Source: Mycolicibacterium crocinum
GTDB taxonomy: Bacteria; Actinomycetota; Actinomycetes; Mycobacteriales; Mycobacteriaceae
Direction: 5' to 3'
Length of the DNA stretch: 64,000 nt
Assembly: GCF_022370635.2 (NCBI RefSeq)
Contig: NZ_CP092362.2
Span: 1,426,001 to 1,490,000 of the forward strand
Numbering within the stretch: position 1 is the stretch's first letter; each line of letters opens with the position of its first letter. The notes below the pieces were generated by a model. It saw only the letters and a list, made by a program, of their open reading frames with translations. It made no database searches and was not told the origin of the DNA. The translations under genes and the position numbers were made by a program. Below are positions 47,338-58,381 of the stretch, in pieces.

Positions 47338-48153
47338 TCAGGACGCCGGCGAGGTCTCCACTTCGGCGTCGGGCCCGCGGTCGACGCCGGATTTCACCCG
47401 GATGCGCGTGAGGTCCGAGCGGAAGTAGTCGTAGGAGAACTCCACCGGAACGCCGTTGCCGTCGTATGCCGTTCGCGTCACCAGCAGCAGCGGATCGCCG
47501 ACCGCCACGCCCAGCAGCTGGGCCGAGGAGTCGCCGGCCCGCACCGCCTCGATGTGTTCATCGGCCGAATACAGCGGGGTGTCGAACTCGTCGGCCATCA
47601 GCGCGTACACCGAGCCGGTCAGGTCGGCGTCCAGCAGTCCCGGAAATCGGGCGGCAGGCAGATAGGTCTCCTCGATCAACACCGGCGTGTTGTTGGCTGA
47701 CCGCATGCGAACGATCTTGTGCACCTGGGCGCCCCGTTTGAGCTGCAGGGCTTGACGGACGACGACGGTCGCCGGTCGGGTTGCGGCCCCAATCACCCGC
47801 GCGCCGGCGGCCATGTCCAGCCTGCGCAGCTGCTCGGTGAACCCGGGCAGGCCGATGTGGTCGAACTCCAGTCGCGGTGTCTCGACGAAGTTGCCCCCGA
47901 AACGTCCCCGGCTGCGCCGGATGAGCCCCTTGGCCTCGATGCTCGCCAGCGCCTGCCGCAGCGTCATCCGGCTCACGCCCAGCGCTCCGGCGATCTCGAC
48001 CTCGGCCGGCAACTTGTCGCCCGGTGCGAGCCGCCCCGAGACGATCAGCTTCTCCAGCCAGATGGCGATCCGGGAGTGAGCCGGCTTCTCGGACGGCTCA
48101 CCCAGGTCCGGCCGCTCGGCCAGCACGGCGTCGTCCATCGACAGCACCCGCAT
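47338..48153 (-). CDS. GntR-family regulator with UTRA domain
   Basis: Protein of 271 aa. Winged helix (about 30-95: [21 protein letters not shown]) followed by a UTRA ligand domain ([20 protein letters not shown] to the end), as in HutC/FarR-type regulators that bind small metabolites. Divergent from alr across 96 bp. Its target may be nearby or itself; not shown by the sequence. Confidence 0.88.
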   Translation of the reverse strand: MRVLSMDDAVLAERPDLGEPSEKPAHSRIAIWLEKLIVSGRLAPGDKLPAEVEIAGALGVSRMTLRQALASIEAKGLIRRSRGRFGGNFVETPRLEFDHIGLPGFTEQLRRLDMAAGARVIGAATRPATVVVRQALQLKRGAQVHKIVRMRSANNTPVLIEETYLPAARFPGLLDADLTGSVYALMADEFDTPLYSADEHIEAVRAGDSSAQLLGVAVGDPLLLVTRTAYDGNGVPVEFSYDYFRSDLTRIRVKSGVDRGPDAEVETSPAS

Positions 48154-48249
48154 GTCGCCGACTCTACCGCCCCTTCCCGCCGCGAAAGGACAGGTCAGCG
48201 CCCTATGCGGGCGCGCACGTCGGTTTCTGGGACAATTGGCGGCGGTGAC

Positions 48250-49437
48250 ATGACTATGCACACGACTTCGTTGACCCCGTCGACGCACACCCAGGTTTGG
48301 CGCCCCGGCGCCGAGGCGATCGTCGATCTCGGGGCGATCGCCCACAACGTGCGCGTTTTGCGCGAGCACGCAGGTGCCGCGCAGGTGATGGCGGTTGTCA
48401 AGGCCGACGCCTATGGCCATGGCGCGGTCCAGGCCGGCCAGGCGGCGATCGACGCCGGTGCGGCCGAACTGGGTGTGGCCACGATCGACGAGGCGTTGGC
48501 GCTGCGCCGTGGCGGGATCACCGCGCCGGTGCTGTCGTGGCTGCATCCGCCGGGCACCGACTTCGCGCCGGCGCTGTCGGCGGACGTGCAGGTCGCCGTG
48601 TCGTCGGTGCGTCAGGTCGGCGCCGTGCTCGACGCCGTGGAGCGCACCGGGCACACCGCTGAGGTCACCGTCAAGGTGGACACCGGGCTCAATCGCAACG
48701 GAGTCAGTCACGCGGACTACCCGGCGCTGCTGGCCGAACTGCAGCGCGGTGTGGCGGCTGGCGCAATCCGGCTGCGCGGCATCATGTCGCACCTGGCCAA
48801 CGGTGACGTACCCGACGATCCGCTGAATGATCGTCAAGCGCAACGCTTTACCGAGATGATCGCCGAAGCACGTTCGCGGGGAATCGAATTCGACGTCGCG
48901 CACCTATCCAACTCGCCCTCGGCGATGACGCGGCCCGATCTGGGATTCGACATGGTGCGCCCCGGCATCGCGGTGTACGGATTGAGCCCGATTCCGGAGC
49001 GCGGTGATATGGGGTTGCGTCCGGCAATGACGCTGCGCTGCACCGTGGCGATGGTCAAACCGGTCAAGGCCGGCGACGGTGTGTCCTATGGGCATACGTG
49101 GATCGCGGAGCGGGACACGAATCTGGCCCTGCTGCCGGTCGGGTACGCCGACGGGCTGTACCGCACGCTCGGTGGACGCATCGATGTGCTGATCAACGGT
49201 CGATTGCGCCGCAGCGTGGGGCGGGTTTGTATGGACCAGTTCGTGGTCGACCTCGGCCCCGGCGACCCCGGCGCCGCTGAGGGAGACGAGGCAATCTTGT
49301 TTGGCCCCGGGACATCCGGCGAGCCGACCGCTCAAGATTGGGCCGACCTCCTCGGCACAATCCACTACGAGGTGGTCACCAGCCCGCGCGGACGGGTGGT
49401 GCGCACCTACCGGGAGGTCGACGCCGGTGGGCAGTAA
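48250..49437 (+). CDS. alr: Alanine racemase
   Basis: PLP enzyme of 395 aa interconverting L- and D-alanine for peptidoglycan. K51 in [11 protein letters not shown] binds PLP; the second-base Tyr lies in [19 protein letters not shown] and [10 protein letters not shown] are conserved. Close to M. tuberculosis Alr (Rv3423c). ATG 48250 chosen; the frame is open further upstream but overlaps the divergent GntR gene. First gene of a run of overlapping genes through tsaD. Confidence 0.95.
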   Translation: MTMHTTSLTPSTHTQVWRPGAEAIVDLGAIAHNVRVLREHAGAAQVMAVVKADAYGHGAVQAGQAAIDAGAAELGVATIDEALALRRGGITAPVLSWLHPPGTDFAPALSADVQVAVSSVRQVGAVLDAVERTGHTAEVTVKVDTGLNRNGVSHADYPALLAELQRGVAAGAIRLRGIMSHLANGDVPDDPLNDRQAQRFTEMIAEARSRGIEFDVAHLSNSPSAMTRPDLGFDMVRPGIAVYGLSPIPERGDMGLRPAMTLRCTVAMVKPVKAGDGVSYGHTWIAERDTNLALLPVGYADGLYRTLGGRIDVLINGRLRRSVGRVCMDQFVVDLGPGDPGAAEGDEAILFGPGTSGEPTAQDWADLLGTIHYEVVTSPRGRVVRTYREVDAGGQ

Positions 49438-50626
49438 CGACGAGACGAATCCCAAGCCACGCGGGATCGATGCGCGACTGGCGCGCCGGGCCGAGAAGAC
49501 CGCCGGGCGGTTGGCCCGCAAAGCGGACCATCCTGGTCTTGCTGCGGGTAAACGGGCCGGCCTGCTCGCCGGAGTAGCCGGGCTGGGTGCGGTCGGCACG
49601 GTAGCGGGGCTCTCGGCGGCCAGGGCGTTCGGGCACCGGTCGTACATCGAAGACGCCTACCGGGGTGAGGATTTCGCGCTGCTCGACGCCGACCGCGGCT
49701 GCGTGGTGACGACGCCGGACGGTGTTCCACTGGTGGTGCGCGAGGTCGGTCCGATCACCGCTCCGCTGACGGTGGTGTTCGCCCACGGATTCTGTCTGCG
49801 GATGGGGTCGTTTCACTTCCAGCGTGCGGCGTTGGCGGAGCGCTGGGGCGATCAGGTTCGGATGGTGTTCTACGACCAGCGTGGCCACGGCCAGTCCGGT
49901 GCCGCGCCGGTCGAAACCTACACCGTGTCGCAGCTCGGGCAGGATCTGGAAACCATTCTGCAAGTGATGGTTCCGCGCGGGCCGATCGTCCTCGTCGGCC
50001 ACTCCATGGGTGGGATGACTGTCCTCTCCCACGCTCGCCAGTTTCCGCAGCACTACGGCAGCCGCATCGTCGGCGCCGCGCTGATCTCCTCGGCGGCTGA
50101 GGGCTTGTCCCGCTCACCGGTTGGCGAGATCTTGCAGAACCCCGCACTGGAAGCGGTTCGCTTCGCCGCCCGGTACGCGCCCAAGCTGGTCCACCGCACC
50201 CGCGGCGCGGCCCGCGCGGCGATTCGCCCGATTCTGCGGGCGGCCTCCTACGGTGATGAACACATGAGCCCGCGCGTTGTCGCGTTCTCCGAGGAGATGA
50301 TTCACGACACGCCGATCGCGACATTGGTGGAGTTCCTGCACGCCTTGGAAGTTCACGACGAGAGTGCCGCACTGCCGGTGCTGGCCCGGATCCCGACACT
50401 GATCGCGTGCGGTGACCACGATGTGCTGACACCGATGGTGCACTCCGAGGAGATGGCGGACGTGCTACCGGACAGCGACCTGCTGATCGTCGGCGGCGCA
50501 GGGCATCTGGTGCAGCTCGAACGGCCCGAGTTGATCAACGACGGGCTGGTGGAGCTCGTTGAACGCGCGACCCCATCGAAGCTGGTGGCCTTTGCGCGGC
50601 GGCTCAAGGACCGGACTCGTGGATAG
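49427..50626 (+). CDS. Membrane-anchored alpha/beta hydrolase
   Basis: Protein of 399 aa: basic N-terminus, one hydrophobic segment (about 43-66), then an alpha/beta hydrolase with [25 protein letters not shown] and nucleophile Ser193 in GHSMGG; the acid and His are likely ACGDHDVL and GAGHLVQLE. Substrate unknown. GTG 49427 overlaps alr by 11 bp, with GGGAGG upstream. It sits between alr and tsaE. Confidence 0.85.
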   Translation: MGSNDETNPKPRGIDARLARRAEKTAGRLARKADHPGLAAGKRAGLLAGVAGLGAVGTVAGLSAARAFGHRSYIEDAYRGEDFALLDADRGCVVTTPDGVPLVVREVGPITAPLTVVFAHGFCLRMGSFHFQRAALAERWGDQVRMVFYDQRGHGQSGAAPVETYTVSQLGQDLETILQVMVPRGPIVLVGHSMGGMTVLSHARQFPQHYGSRIVGAALISSAAEGLSRSPVGEILQNPALEAVRFAARYAPKLVHRTRGAARAAIRPILRAASYGDEHMSPRVVAFSEEMIHDTPIATLVEFLHALEVHDESAALPVLARIPTLIACGDHDVLTPMVHSEEMADVLPDSDLLIVGGAGHLVQLERPELINDGLVELVERATPSKLVAFARRLKDRTRG

Positions 50627-51092
50627 CACGCAATTGCAGGGCGGCACCCGCGAACTGCCGACGGTCGAGGACACGATCGCGCTGGGCGAGCAGCTCGGCC
50701 GGCAACTCCGGGCCGGCGACGTCGTCGTGCTGTCCGGTCCGCTGGGGGCTGGAAAGACCGCTATCACCAAGGGAATCGCGCTCGGCATGGACGTCGACGG
50801 CCCGGTGACGTCGCCGACGTTCGTACTGGCCCGCGTGCATCGTGCGCGTCAGCCCGATAAGCCGGAGCTGGTGCACGTCGACGTCTACCGGCTGCTCGAA
50901 CACACCGGCGCCGACCTGCTGGCCGAATTGGATTCGCTGGATCTCGACGCCGATCTCGACGACGCCGTCGTGGTGGTGGAATGGGGTGAGGGACTGGCCG
51001 AGCGACTCTCGGAGAACCACCTCGACGTCCGGCTCGAGCGCAGCGCCGACAGTGAGGTGCGCACTGCGATATGGCAGTGGAGTCACGAATGA
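50619..51092 (+). CDS. tsaE: tRNA t6A biosynthesis ATPase TsaE
   Basis: Protein of 157 aa with Walker A GPLGAGKT, SPTFVLARVH and the Walker-B-like HVDVYRLL. TsaE drives the TsaB-TsaD complex that adds threonylcarbamoyl to A37 of ANN-decoding tRNAs. GTG 50619 overlaps the hydrolase by 8 bp. Corresponds to Rv3422c. Confidence 0.93.
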   Translation: MDSTQLQGGTRELPTVEDTIALGEQLGRQLRAGDVVVLSGPLGAGKTAITKGIALGMDVDGPVTSPTFVLARVHRARQPDKPELVHVDVYRLLEHTGADLLAELDSLDLDADLDDAVVVVEWGEGLAERLSENHLDVRLERSADSEVRTAIWQWSHE

Positions 51093-51727
51093 TCCGGAAC
51101 GTCTTGGTCATCGACACCGCCACGCCCGCGGTCACCGCGGCGGTGGTGGTGCGCGACGCAGGTATCGAGGTGGCAGGGGAGCGGATCACCCTTGACGCGC
51201 GCGCCCACGCCGAGACCTTGACGCCCAATGTGGTGGCTGCACTGGCTGATGCCGGTCTGGCCATGGCCGGTCTCGATGCGGTCGTCGTCGGTTGTGGCCC
51301 AGGGCCTTTCACCGGCTTGCGAGTCGGGATAGCCACTGCCGCGGCCTACGGGCACGCCTTGAATCTGCCCGTGCACGGCGTCTGCAGCCTTGACGCCATC
51401 GGGATTGAGACCACCGGAGCGGTCCTGGTCGTCACCGATGCCCGCCGCCGTGAGGTGTATTGGGCGCAGTATCGCGACGGGGTTCGCGTCGAGGGTCCCG
51501 ATGTCGCCGCGGCGGTTGATGTGCCGATCGGCAGCGCTGAGTGTGTGGCTGGGTCCCCGGATCACGCCGAGCTCTTCGGGCTGCCCGTGATGGGTCCGGC
51601 CTACCCGACGGCGGCGGGTCTGGTTGCTGCCGTTGCGGATTGGGATGCCGAACCCGAGCCGTTGATCCCGCTGTACCTACGCCGCCCCGACGCCAAGACG
51701 CTTGCCGAACGCGGGGTTACGCGATGA
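51089..51727 (+). CDS. tsaB: tRNA t6A biosynthesis protein TsaB
   Basis: ASKHA-fold protein of 212 aa: VLVIDTATPAVTAAVV at the start, GCGPGPFTGLRVGIATA in the middle. TsaB is the inactive partner that scaffolds TsaD and TsaE. ATG 51089 overlaps the tsaE stop by 4 bp (ATGA). Corresponds to Rv3421c. Confidence 0.93.
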   Translation: MIRNVLVIDTATPAVTAAVVVRDAGIEVAGERITLDARAHAETLTPNVVAALADAGLAMAGLDAVVVGCGPGPFTGLRVGIATAAAYGHALNLPVHGVCSLDAIGIETTGAVLVVTDARRREVYWAQYRDGVRVEGPDVAAAVDVPIGSAECVAGSPDHAELFGLPVMGPAYPTAAGLVAAVADWDAEPEPLIPLYLRRPDAKTLAERGVTR

Positions 51728-52179
51728 ACATCCAGTACGGCCCGCTGCAGAAGACCGACGCTGCCCGCTGCGCCGAGCTGGAAAGCATGCTGTTCGACGG
51801 CGACGACCCTTGGCCGGACTTCGCATTCGTACGTGAGTTGGCCGCCCCACACAATCGGTATGTCGCGGCTCGCGTGGACGACAAGCTGGTCGGTTACGCC
51901 GGCATCTCGCGGCTGGGGCGGATTCCGCCGTTCGAATACGAAATCCACACCGTCGGCGTCGATCCCGCCTATCAGGGCCAGGGGATCGGGCGGCAGATGA
52001 TGGTGGAGCTGCTCAGCGAGGTCGGCCCGAAGTCGACGGTGTTCCTGGAGGTCCGCACCGACAACGAGCCGGCGATCGGGCTGTACACCAGCCTCGGCTT
52101 CACGAAGATGGGTGTGCGCAAGCGCTATTACCAGGCCAGCGGCGCCGATGCCTACACGATGCGACGGGATCCGCAATGA
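51724..52179 (+). CDS. rimI: Ribosomal-protein-S18-alanine N-acetyltransferase
   Basis: GNAT enzyme of 151 aa with the acetyl-CoA loop [15 protein letters not shown] and [19 protein letters not shown]. RimI acetylates protein N-termini, S18 classically. The 4-bp ATGA overlaps on both sides tie it to tsaB and tsaD. Corresponds to Rv3420c. Confidence 0.92.
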   Translation: MNIQYGPLQKTDAARCAELESMLFDGDDPWPDFAFVRELAAPHNRYVAARVDDKLVGYAGISRLGRIPPFEYEIHTVGVDPAYQGQGIGRQMMVELLSEVGPKSTVFLEVRTDNEPAIGLYTSLGFTKMGVRKRYYQASGADAYTMRRDPQ

Positions 52180-53216
52180 TCATTCTGGCCATCGAAAGCT
52201 CGTGTGATGAAACAGGAGTCGGTATCGCTCGACTCGACGACGACGGCACCGTCACACTGCTGGCCGACGAGGTGGCCTCCAGCGTCGATGAGCACACCCG
52301 GTACGGCGGGGTCGTTCCCGAGATCGCGTCCCGCGCTCACCTCGAGGCGCTCGGGCCGACGATGCGCCGGGCCATGGCGGTCGCCGGTATCGACAAGCCC
52401 GACGCCGTCGCGGCCACGATCGGGCCGGGGCTGGCCGGAGCGCTCCTGGTCGGGGTGGCCGCCGCCAAGGCGTATGCCGCGGCATGGGGTGTTCCGTTCT
52501 ATGCGGTCAACCACCTCGGCGGGCATCTGGCGGCCGACGTCTACGACCACGGCCCGCTGCCGGAATGCGTTGGGCTGCTGGTCTCCGGCGGGCACACCCA
52601 TCTGCTGCACGTGCGCTCACTGGGCGAACCGATCATCGAACTCGGCACCACCGTCGACGACGCGGCGGGGGAGGCCTACGACAAGGTGGCCCGCCTGCTG
52701 GGTCTCGGTTATCCCGGTGGGCGGCCGCTCGATGAACTTGCCCGCGCCGGCGACCCCAACGCCATCGTCTTCCCGCGCGGTATGACCGGCCCGCGCGACG
52801 AACCGTTCGCGTTCTCGTTCTCCGGGCTCAAGACCGCCGTTGCCCGCTACGTCGAAAGCCATCCCGACGCGCCCACCGCCGATGTGGCCGCCGGTTTTCA
52901 GGAGGCCGTCGCCGACGTGCTGACCGCAAAGGCGGTGCGGGCCGCCACCGAACTCGGGGTGTCAACCTTGCTGATCGCCGGTGGGGTGGCGGCCAATTCG
53001 CGGCTGCGTGAGCTGGCCGAAGAGCGTTGCGCGGCTGCGGGTTTGACGCTAAGGATTCCGCGACCGCGGTTGTGCACCGACAATGGAGCGATGATCGCCT
53101 CCTTCGCCGCGCACCTCATCGCCGCCGGCGCGGCGCCGTCGCCGCTGGACGTGCCCAGCGACCCGGGCCTGCCGGTCGTCGCGGGCCAGGTCGCCACCAG
53201 CCGAGCCGGTCGTTGA
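52176..53216 (+). CDS. tsaD: tRNA N6-adenosine threonylcarbamoyltransferase TsaD
   Basis: Kae1/Qri7/YgjD protein of 346 aa. Family signatures: [15 protein letters not shown] at the start, the [11 protein letters not shown]is site, [11 protein letters not shown], and [11 protein letters not shown] near the C-terminus. Transfers the threonylcarbamoyl group to tRNA A37. Corresponds to Rv3419c. Confidence 0.95.
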   Translation: MIILAIESSCDETGVGIARLDDDGTVTLLADEVASSVDEHTRYGGVVPEIASRAHLEALGPTMRRAMAVAGIDKPDAVAATIGPGLAGALLVGVAAAKAYAAAWGVPFYAVNHLGGHLAADVYDHGPLPECVGLLVSGGHTHLLHVRSLGEPIIELGTTVDDAAGEAYDKVARLLGLGYPGGRPLDELARAGDPNAIVFPRGMTGPRDEPFAFSFSGLKTAVARYVESHPDAPTADVAAGFQEAVADVLTAKAVRAATELGVSTLLIAGGVAANSRLRELAEERCAAAGLTLRIPRPRLCTDNGAMIASFAAHLIAAGAAPSPLDVPSDPGLPVVAGQVATSRAGR

Positions 53217-54241
53217 TGCACTACGACATTCGGCTGCGTCCCGCGCAGCCGGCCACCCCGGCACCCGACGCGTTCACGATCCATCGGGCCGAGGTGCCGC
53301 CCAGCCCCGGGCGCGACGGGCTGACGTTGGCCGTTGTCCATGAGGGGCCGAAAAATGGGAGTGGGTATCCCTTACTTCTCCTCCACGGTTATCCCGAAAC
53401 CAAGCGCATCTGGTGGCGCAACATCGCCGCCCTGGTCGAGGCCGGCTACGAGGTGATCGCGCCCGACCTGCGTGGGCATGGTGACTCCGACATGTCGGCC
53501 GACGACGTGTACGACATCGCGGCCTACAGCCGGGACGTCTATCTGTTGGTCCGTTCCCTGGGACACGAGCGGTGCGGGGTCGTCGGCGGTGACGTCGGTG
53601 GAGTCGTCGCGGTGGATCTGCTGCACCGCTATCCCGGTTTCGTCGAGAAGCTCGTCTTCTTCGACACCGTTCCGCCGCTGGTCTTCGACGACTACGTCGC
53701 CGCCGGGCTCGACCCGATGGGCATCCTGAGTGACGGACCGACCGGCGACTACCGCCAGCGCCAAGGTGCCGCCCCGGACGAACTGGCCGCCGAGCTCGAC
53801 ACCGAGGACAAGCGGCGGCGCTACATCGGCGAGATGTACGGTCACCGGCTGTGGGCGTCGCCGGGCACCTTCAGTGCCGAGGACGTCGACTTCATGACCG
53901 AACCGTTCGGCAGTGAGGAGCGACTGCGGGCGGGGTGGGCCGTTTACCAGTTGGCGCATGGCCGACCGGTCAGCGAGCCGCCGATCATGGACCGCACGGT
54001 CGACGTTCCGACCCTGATCCTCTACGGCATGGACGACCACGTCGTCGGTCCGGAGTTCATTCACTTCTGCGAGGTGGCGTTCACGAACCGGACCGGACCG
54101 GTCGTGCTGCCCGGCGCCGGGCACTTCCTGCAATGGGAGCGTGCCGACGTGTTCAATGCCCTGGTAGTGGCGTTTTTCGGGGACTTACGCGTGCGTCACG
54201 AGCTGGTCGGCCGACCGGCAGCTTCCGCTCTGGGCGAATAG
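53216..54241 (+). CDS. Alpha/beta hydrolase with Asp nucleophile (epoxide hydrolase/haloacetate dehalogenase-like)
   Basis: Protein of 341 aa. HGYPE oxyanion motif, DLRGHGDSD, and nucleophile elbow GGDVGG with Asp126 in place of Ser, which is the signature of epoxide hydrolases and haloacid/haloalkane dehalogenases; GAGHFLQWER carries the His. Substrate unknown. The ATG overlaps the tsaD stop (TGATG), so it is cotranscribed with the t6A genes, and it sits just before the groES control region. Confidence 0.82.
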   Translation: MHYDIRLRPAQPATPAPDAFTIHRAEVPPSPGRDGLTLAVVHEGPKNGSGYPLLLLHGYPETKRIWWRNIAALVEAGYEVIAPDLRGHGDSDMSADDVYDIAAYSRDVYLLVRSLGHERCGVVGGDVGGVVAVDLLHRYPGFVEKLVFFDTVPPLVFDDYVAAGLDPMGILSDGPTGDYRQRQGAAPDELAAELDTEDKRRRYIGEMYGHRLWASPGTFSAEDVDFMTEPFGSEERLRAGWAVYQLAHGRPVSEPPIMDRTVDVPTLILYGMDDHVVGPEFIHFCEVAFTNRTGPVVLPGAGHFLQWERADVFNALVVAFFGDLRVRHELVGRPAASALGE

Positions 54242-54257
54242 GCAGCGGGCCACCCTT

Positions 54258-54289
54258 GAGTGCTAGCACTCGCATGTATAGAGTGCTAG
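54258..54289 (+). promoter_or_regulatory. CIRCE operator (HrcA site) of groES-groEL1
   Basis: CTAGCACTC (54263-54271), nine bases, GAGTGCTAG (54281-54289) is a near-consensus CIRCE inverted repeat. A third half-site GAGTG at 54258 makes an overlapping palindrome GAGTGCTAGCACTC (54258-54271). HrcA repression relieved by heat or unfolded protein is the expected control of the downstream chaperonin genes. Confidence 0.93.
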
Positions 54290-54429
54290 GTGGCTTGCGG
54301 ACAACACTCCTCTCGTCGGCACCCGCGACGACGACGCGAGGGCACGGACGTATGCCGAACACCTGGTAATTCCGACTGGTCCGGGCGCACTCGCCCCGGC
54401 CGCAAGTTAACTAAGTGGAGGACTCCATC

Positions 54430-54729
54430 GTGGCCGTGAACATCAAGCCACTCGAGGACAAGATCCTCGTACAGGCCAATGAGGCCGAGACGACCACCGC
54501 GTCGGGTCTGGTCATCCCGGACACCGCCAAGGAGAAGCCGCAGGAAGGCACCGTCGTTGCCGTCGGCCCCGGCCGCTGGGACGAGGACGGCGAGAAGCGG
54601 ATCCCGCTGGACGTCGCCGAGGGCGACACCGTCATCTACAGCAAGTACGGCGGCACCGAGATCAAGTACAACGGCGAGGAGTACCTGATCCTCTCGGCCC
54701 GCGACGTGCTGGCGGTCGTCAACAAGTAG
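54430..54729 (+). CDS. groS: Co-chaperonin GroES (Cpn10)
   Basis: Full-length GroES of 99 aa: [13 protein letters not shown], the mobile loop region [16 protein letters not shown] and the roof loop [15 protein letters not shown] 54430 with GGAGG 10 nt upstream. Caps GroEL1/GroEL2 rings. Confidence 0.97.
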   Translation: MAVNIKPLEDKILVQANEAETTTASGLVIPDTAKEKPQEGTVVAVGPGRWDEDGEKRIPLDVAEGDTVIYSKYGGTEIKYNGEEYLILSARDVLAVVNK

Positions 54730-54739
54730 CAGCCGTGAA

Positions 54740-54784
54740 CCGCCCCGGAGATCCCCGTATTCGTGCGGGTGGTGTCCGGGGCGG
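54740..54784 (+). other. Hairpin between groES and groEL1
   Basis: CCGCCCCGG (54740-54748) pairs exactly with CCGGGGCGG (54776-54784), with an inner CCCCG/CGGG stem. It fills the 85-bp gap. It could be an mRNA processing or attenuation element that sets the groES:groEL1 ratio. Confidence 0.5.
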
Positions 54785-54811
54785 AACGCGCTGGAGCGAA
54801 GTCAGGACTGA

Positions 54812-56437
<1,626 letters not shown>

Positions 56438-56455
56438 GTAGTTCGTTGGTACGAG

Positions 56456-56485
56456 GCACCCCCGGTCTTGTTGGGCCGGGGGTGC
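56456..56485 (+). terminator. Terminator after groEL1
   Basis: GCACCCCCGG (56456-56465) pairs exactly with CCGGGGGTGC (56476-56485), followed by TTTGGTT. It lies 18 bp after the groEL1 stop and separates the chaperonin operon from the mobile element. Confidence 0.85.
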
Positions 56486-56599
56486 TTTGGTTCTAGGCGG
56501 GTCATCGTCGCGGAATATCAACTGCCGCGTTACACCGCAAGTCAGCCCTGCGTCATAGATCGGCAAATGGGAACGCATCGAGCTTGTTAGATTGAGTCC

Positions 56600-57451
56600 G
56601 TGGCACTGGCACCCGGCAAATCCAAAGTGTTCATCAGTTGGTCTGGAAATCGGTCGAAGCAGGTCGCGATAGTTTGGCGCGATCTCCTAAGCCATCTGTT
56701 CGACGCAGTAGTCCCCTTTATGTCGGAAGCGGACATCGGCGCTGGAGAGCGCGGATTGGCCAGGATCGAAACGGAACTGGACGACACTCACTTCGGCATC
56801 ATCGTTGTGACACAAGAGAACCAAACATCGCAGTGGTTGAATTTCGAAACGGGTGCGCTGTCGAAGAATTTGCCCGATGCTGTGAACCGCGTCGCGCCAT
56901 CCTTGGTGGACTTTTCGCGCAAGAGCGACGCGACAGGACCTCTGACCCAATTTCAAGCCAACTTGTTAGATCGTGAAGGCGTCGAACGCATACTTGTCGC
57001 AATTGCGGATGTAGTGCAGGTAAACGCCGACTCAATTCGGAAGCGATTCGATCTTGCTTGGAGCGCCGAATTTGAAGACAGGTTCGCGAAGGCATGCGAA
57101 ACACCCGCAGGCACGTCAGACCCCCGGTCGGACCGAGAGGTACTTGACGAAATCCTGACGATCACTAGAGACCTCCCGCGCAACAGCGGAAACTCGTTTA
57201 ACGACGAGCGCCGACTGTCGCTGCCGCTCGATATTCCCCTAGAAGGAATTCGCGACATCCTGAGATCGTTCCCCAGGATTGCCGAACTCCCGTGCCGCCT
57301 CGCTGCGAGCGACGAGGGAGCCCCCCTCCTGGTGATCGATATTGACGACGCACGAGACGTGATGGTCAGCGAAGGTGTACCTCTGGCGAATGCGCTGATT
57401 ACGATCGGCGTCGGTACTGCTTTTCGGGCCGGTTATTTGAAGCGCGATTGA
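56600..57451 (+). CDS. TIR-domain protein, candidate antiphage effector
   Basis: Protein of 283 aa. The first 130 residues form a TIR-like domain: KVFISWSG (strand A), WRDLLSHLF, PFMSEADIGAGE, and SQWLNFETGALSK with E83 at the place of the catalytic Glu of NAD-cleaving TIR domains. Residues 150-283 form an unrecognised domain, perhaps a sensor. Base composition is clearly less GC-rich than neighbours, indicating transfer. GTG start with a TAGATT box 6 nt upstream, so possibly leaderless. Its end is 14 bp from the convergent phage genes. Defence by NAD depletion is inferred. Confidence 0.75.
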   Translation: MALAPGKSKVFISWSGNRSKQVAIVWRDLLSHLFDAVVPFMSEADIGAGERGLARIETELDDTHFGIIVVTQENQTSQWLNFETGALSKNLPDAVNRVAPSLVDFSRKSDATGPLTQFQANLLDREGVERILVAIADVVQVNADSIRKRFDLAWSAEFEDRFAKACETPAGTSDPRSDREVLDEILTITRDLPRNSGNSFNDERRLSLPLDIPLEGIRDILRSFPRIAELPCRLAASDEGAPLLVIDIDDARDVMVSEGVPLANALITIGVGTAFRAGYLKRD

Positions 57452-57465
57452 CGACAACCCTCTGT

Positions 57466-57795
57466 TTACGACCGGACGATGGTGTAAACGGCGTGGGCGG
57501 TCCTGCGGCTGCCGTTGTAGACCAGCGGCTCGCCGTCGATCGCGTACCGCTTGCCTTGCCATTCCACGGCGCTCTGTGCGCCGAGCAGCTCGGGGTAACC
57601 GACCAGCCGCAGCCGCAGCTTGGTCGTCGTCTGAAATCCGCCGTCAGCGTCCTCGGTGGAGCTGATCGGCTGCACGACGGCGCGGGCCACGACACCCACC
57701 GCGCCGGGGCGGGTGAAGGTGTTGCCGTCTGAGTCGATCGTGACCTCCTCGGGGAACAAGGTCACGACATCGGTTGCCCGGTGCAGGAGGCTCAT
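57466..57795 (-). CDS. Putative phage head-tail stopper/closure protein
   Basis: Protein of 109 aa, mostly beta: MSLLHRATDVVTLFPEE, RAVVQPISSTEDADGG, VEWQGKRYAIDGEPLVYNG. Size, composition and position directly after a Gp19-type connector fit head-tail stopper or closure proteins of siphophages. Start overlaps the connector stop by 4 bp. Last gene of the - strand run. Confidence 0.65.
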   Translation of the reverse strand: MSLLHRATDVVTLFPEEVTIDSDGNTFTRPGAVGVVARAVVQPISSTEDADGGFQTTTKLRLRLVGYPELLGAQSAVEWQGKRYAIDGEPLVYNGSRRTAHAVYTIVRS

Positions 57796-58166
57796 GCGGA
57801 GCCTCCGATCCTCGGGGTGATCTGGAACATCTTCCCAACGCGGACGCCGAGCACGGACCACTCCTCGTTGGTGACGCGGAGGCTGTTGTCGGCAGCCTCT
57901 CGCGAAAGCTGGTAGCCGTACTGGCCGTCCTGCTCGCTGTAGAGACCCTCGGGGTTTCGCAGTACGCGGTAGACGGCCTCTGCCTCGATGTCGATCACGT
58001 CGGCCTGGGCGATGTCGCCTGCCGCAATTCGGCCGGCGATGTCGGGGATACGTCGCTCAATCATTCGCTCCACCTGAGCCAGTCGGCGCTCGGCCAGCGC
58101 CGTCTCTGCGGCGTCCAGCTCCCGCGCCAGGAGCGCGGCCACGTCAGCCGCAGTTGCGTAGGTCAT
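57792..58166 (-). CDS. Putative phage head-tail connector (Gp19/Gp15/Gp42-like)
   Basis: Protein of 124 aa, helical first half (MTYATAADVAALLARELDAA, RRLAQVERMIERRIPD) and VIDIEAEAVYRVLRNPEG, the pattern of the Gp19/Gp15/Gp42 connector family. It would seat on the portal ring. ATGA overlap with the preceding gene. Confidence 0.75.
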   Translation of the reverse strand: MTYATAADVAALLARELDAAETALAERRLAQVERMIERRIPDIAGRIAAGDIAQADVIDIEAEAVYRVLRNPEGLYSEQDGQYGYQLSREAADNSLRVTNEEWSVLGVRVGKMFQITPRIGGSA

Positions 58167-58381
58167 CGGATGGCCCTTTCGAGTCTGTCGAGTAGTGCGG
58201 CGGTGACCGGGTTGGCCAGCCGCCCTGCCTGCTGCTTGGCTCGCATCTCTGCGAGGAACTGCGCGTGCGAGCGCGGGTCAGGTTCCGTGAGTTGGCGTTT
58301 CATCAGTTGGAGGAACACAGGTCCCGCGTCTACGGCGGGAGCTGGTTGCTTCTTTCTGAGCCATGAGTGGCGGTAGGTCAC
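58163..58381 (-). CDS. Small phage protein of unknown function
   Basis: Protein of 72 aa, basic and helical, with no known motif. GTG 58381 overlaps the TerS stop (GTGA) and its own stop overlaps the connector start (ATGA), so all four genes from TerS to stopper are translationally coupled. Confidence 0.65.
   Translation of the reverse strand: MTYRHSWLRKKQPAPAVDAGPVFLQLMKRQLTEPDPRSHAQFLAEMRAKQQAGRLANPVTAALLDRLERAIR

Noticed and set aside
47719..48249. Longer N-terminus for alanine racemase
   Set aside because: The open frame extends upstream, but it overlaps the GntR gene on the other strand, has no family similarity, and the ATG at 48250 gives the usual length.
54255..54275. Full HAIR box for HspR at groES
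   Set aside because: Only the left half CTTGAGT matches; the right half lacks ACTCAAG at the proper spacing.
56438..56599. tRNA gene as attachment site for the phage element
   Set aside because: No cloverleaf or tRNA-like 3' end is present between groEL1 and the TIR gene; the groEL1 3' end is the better candidate.
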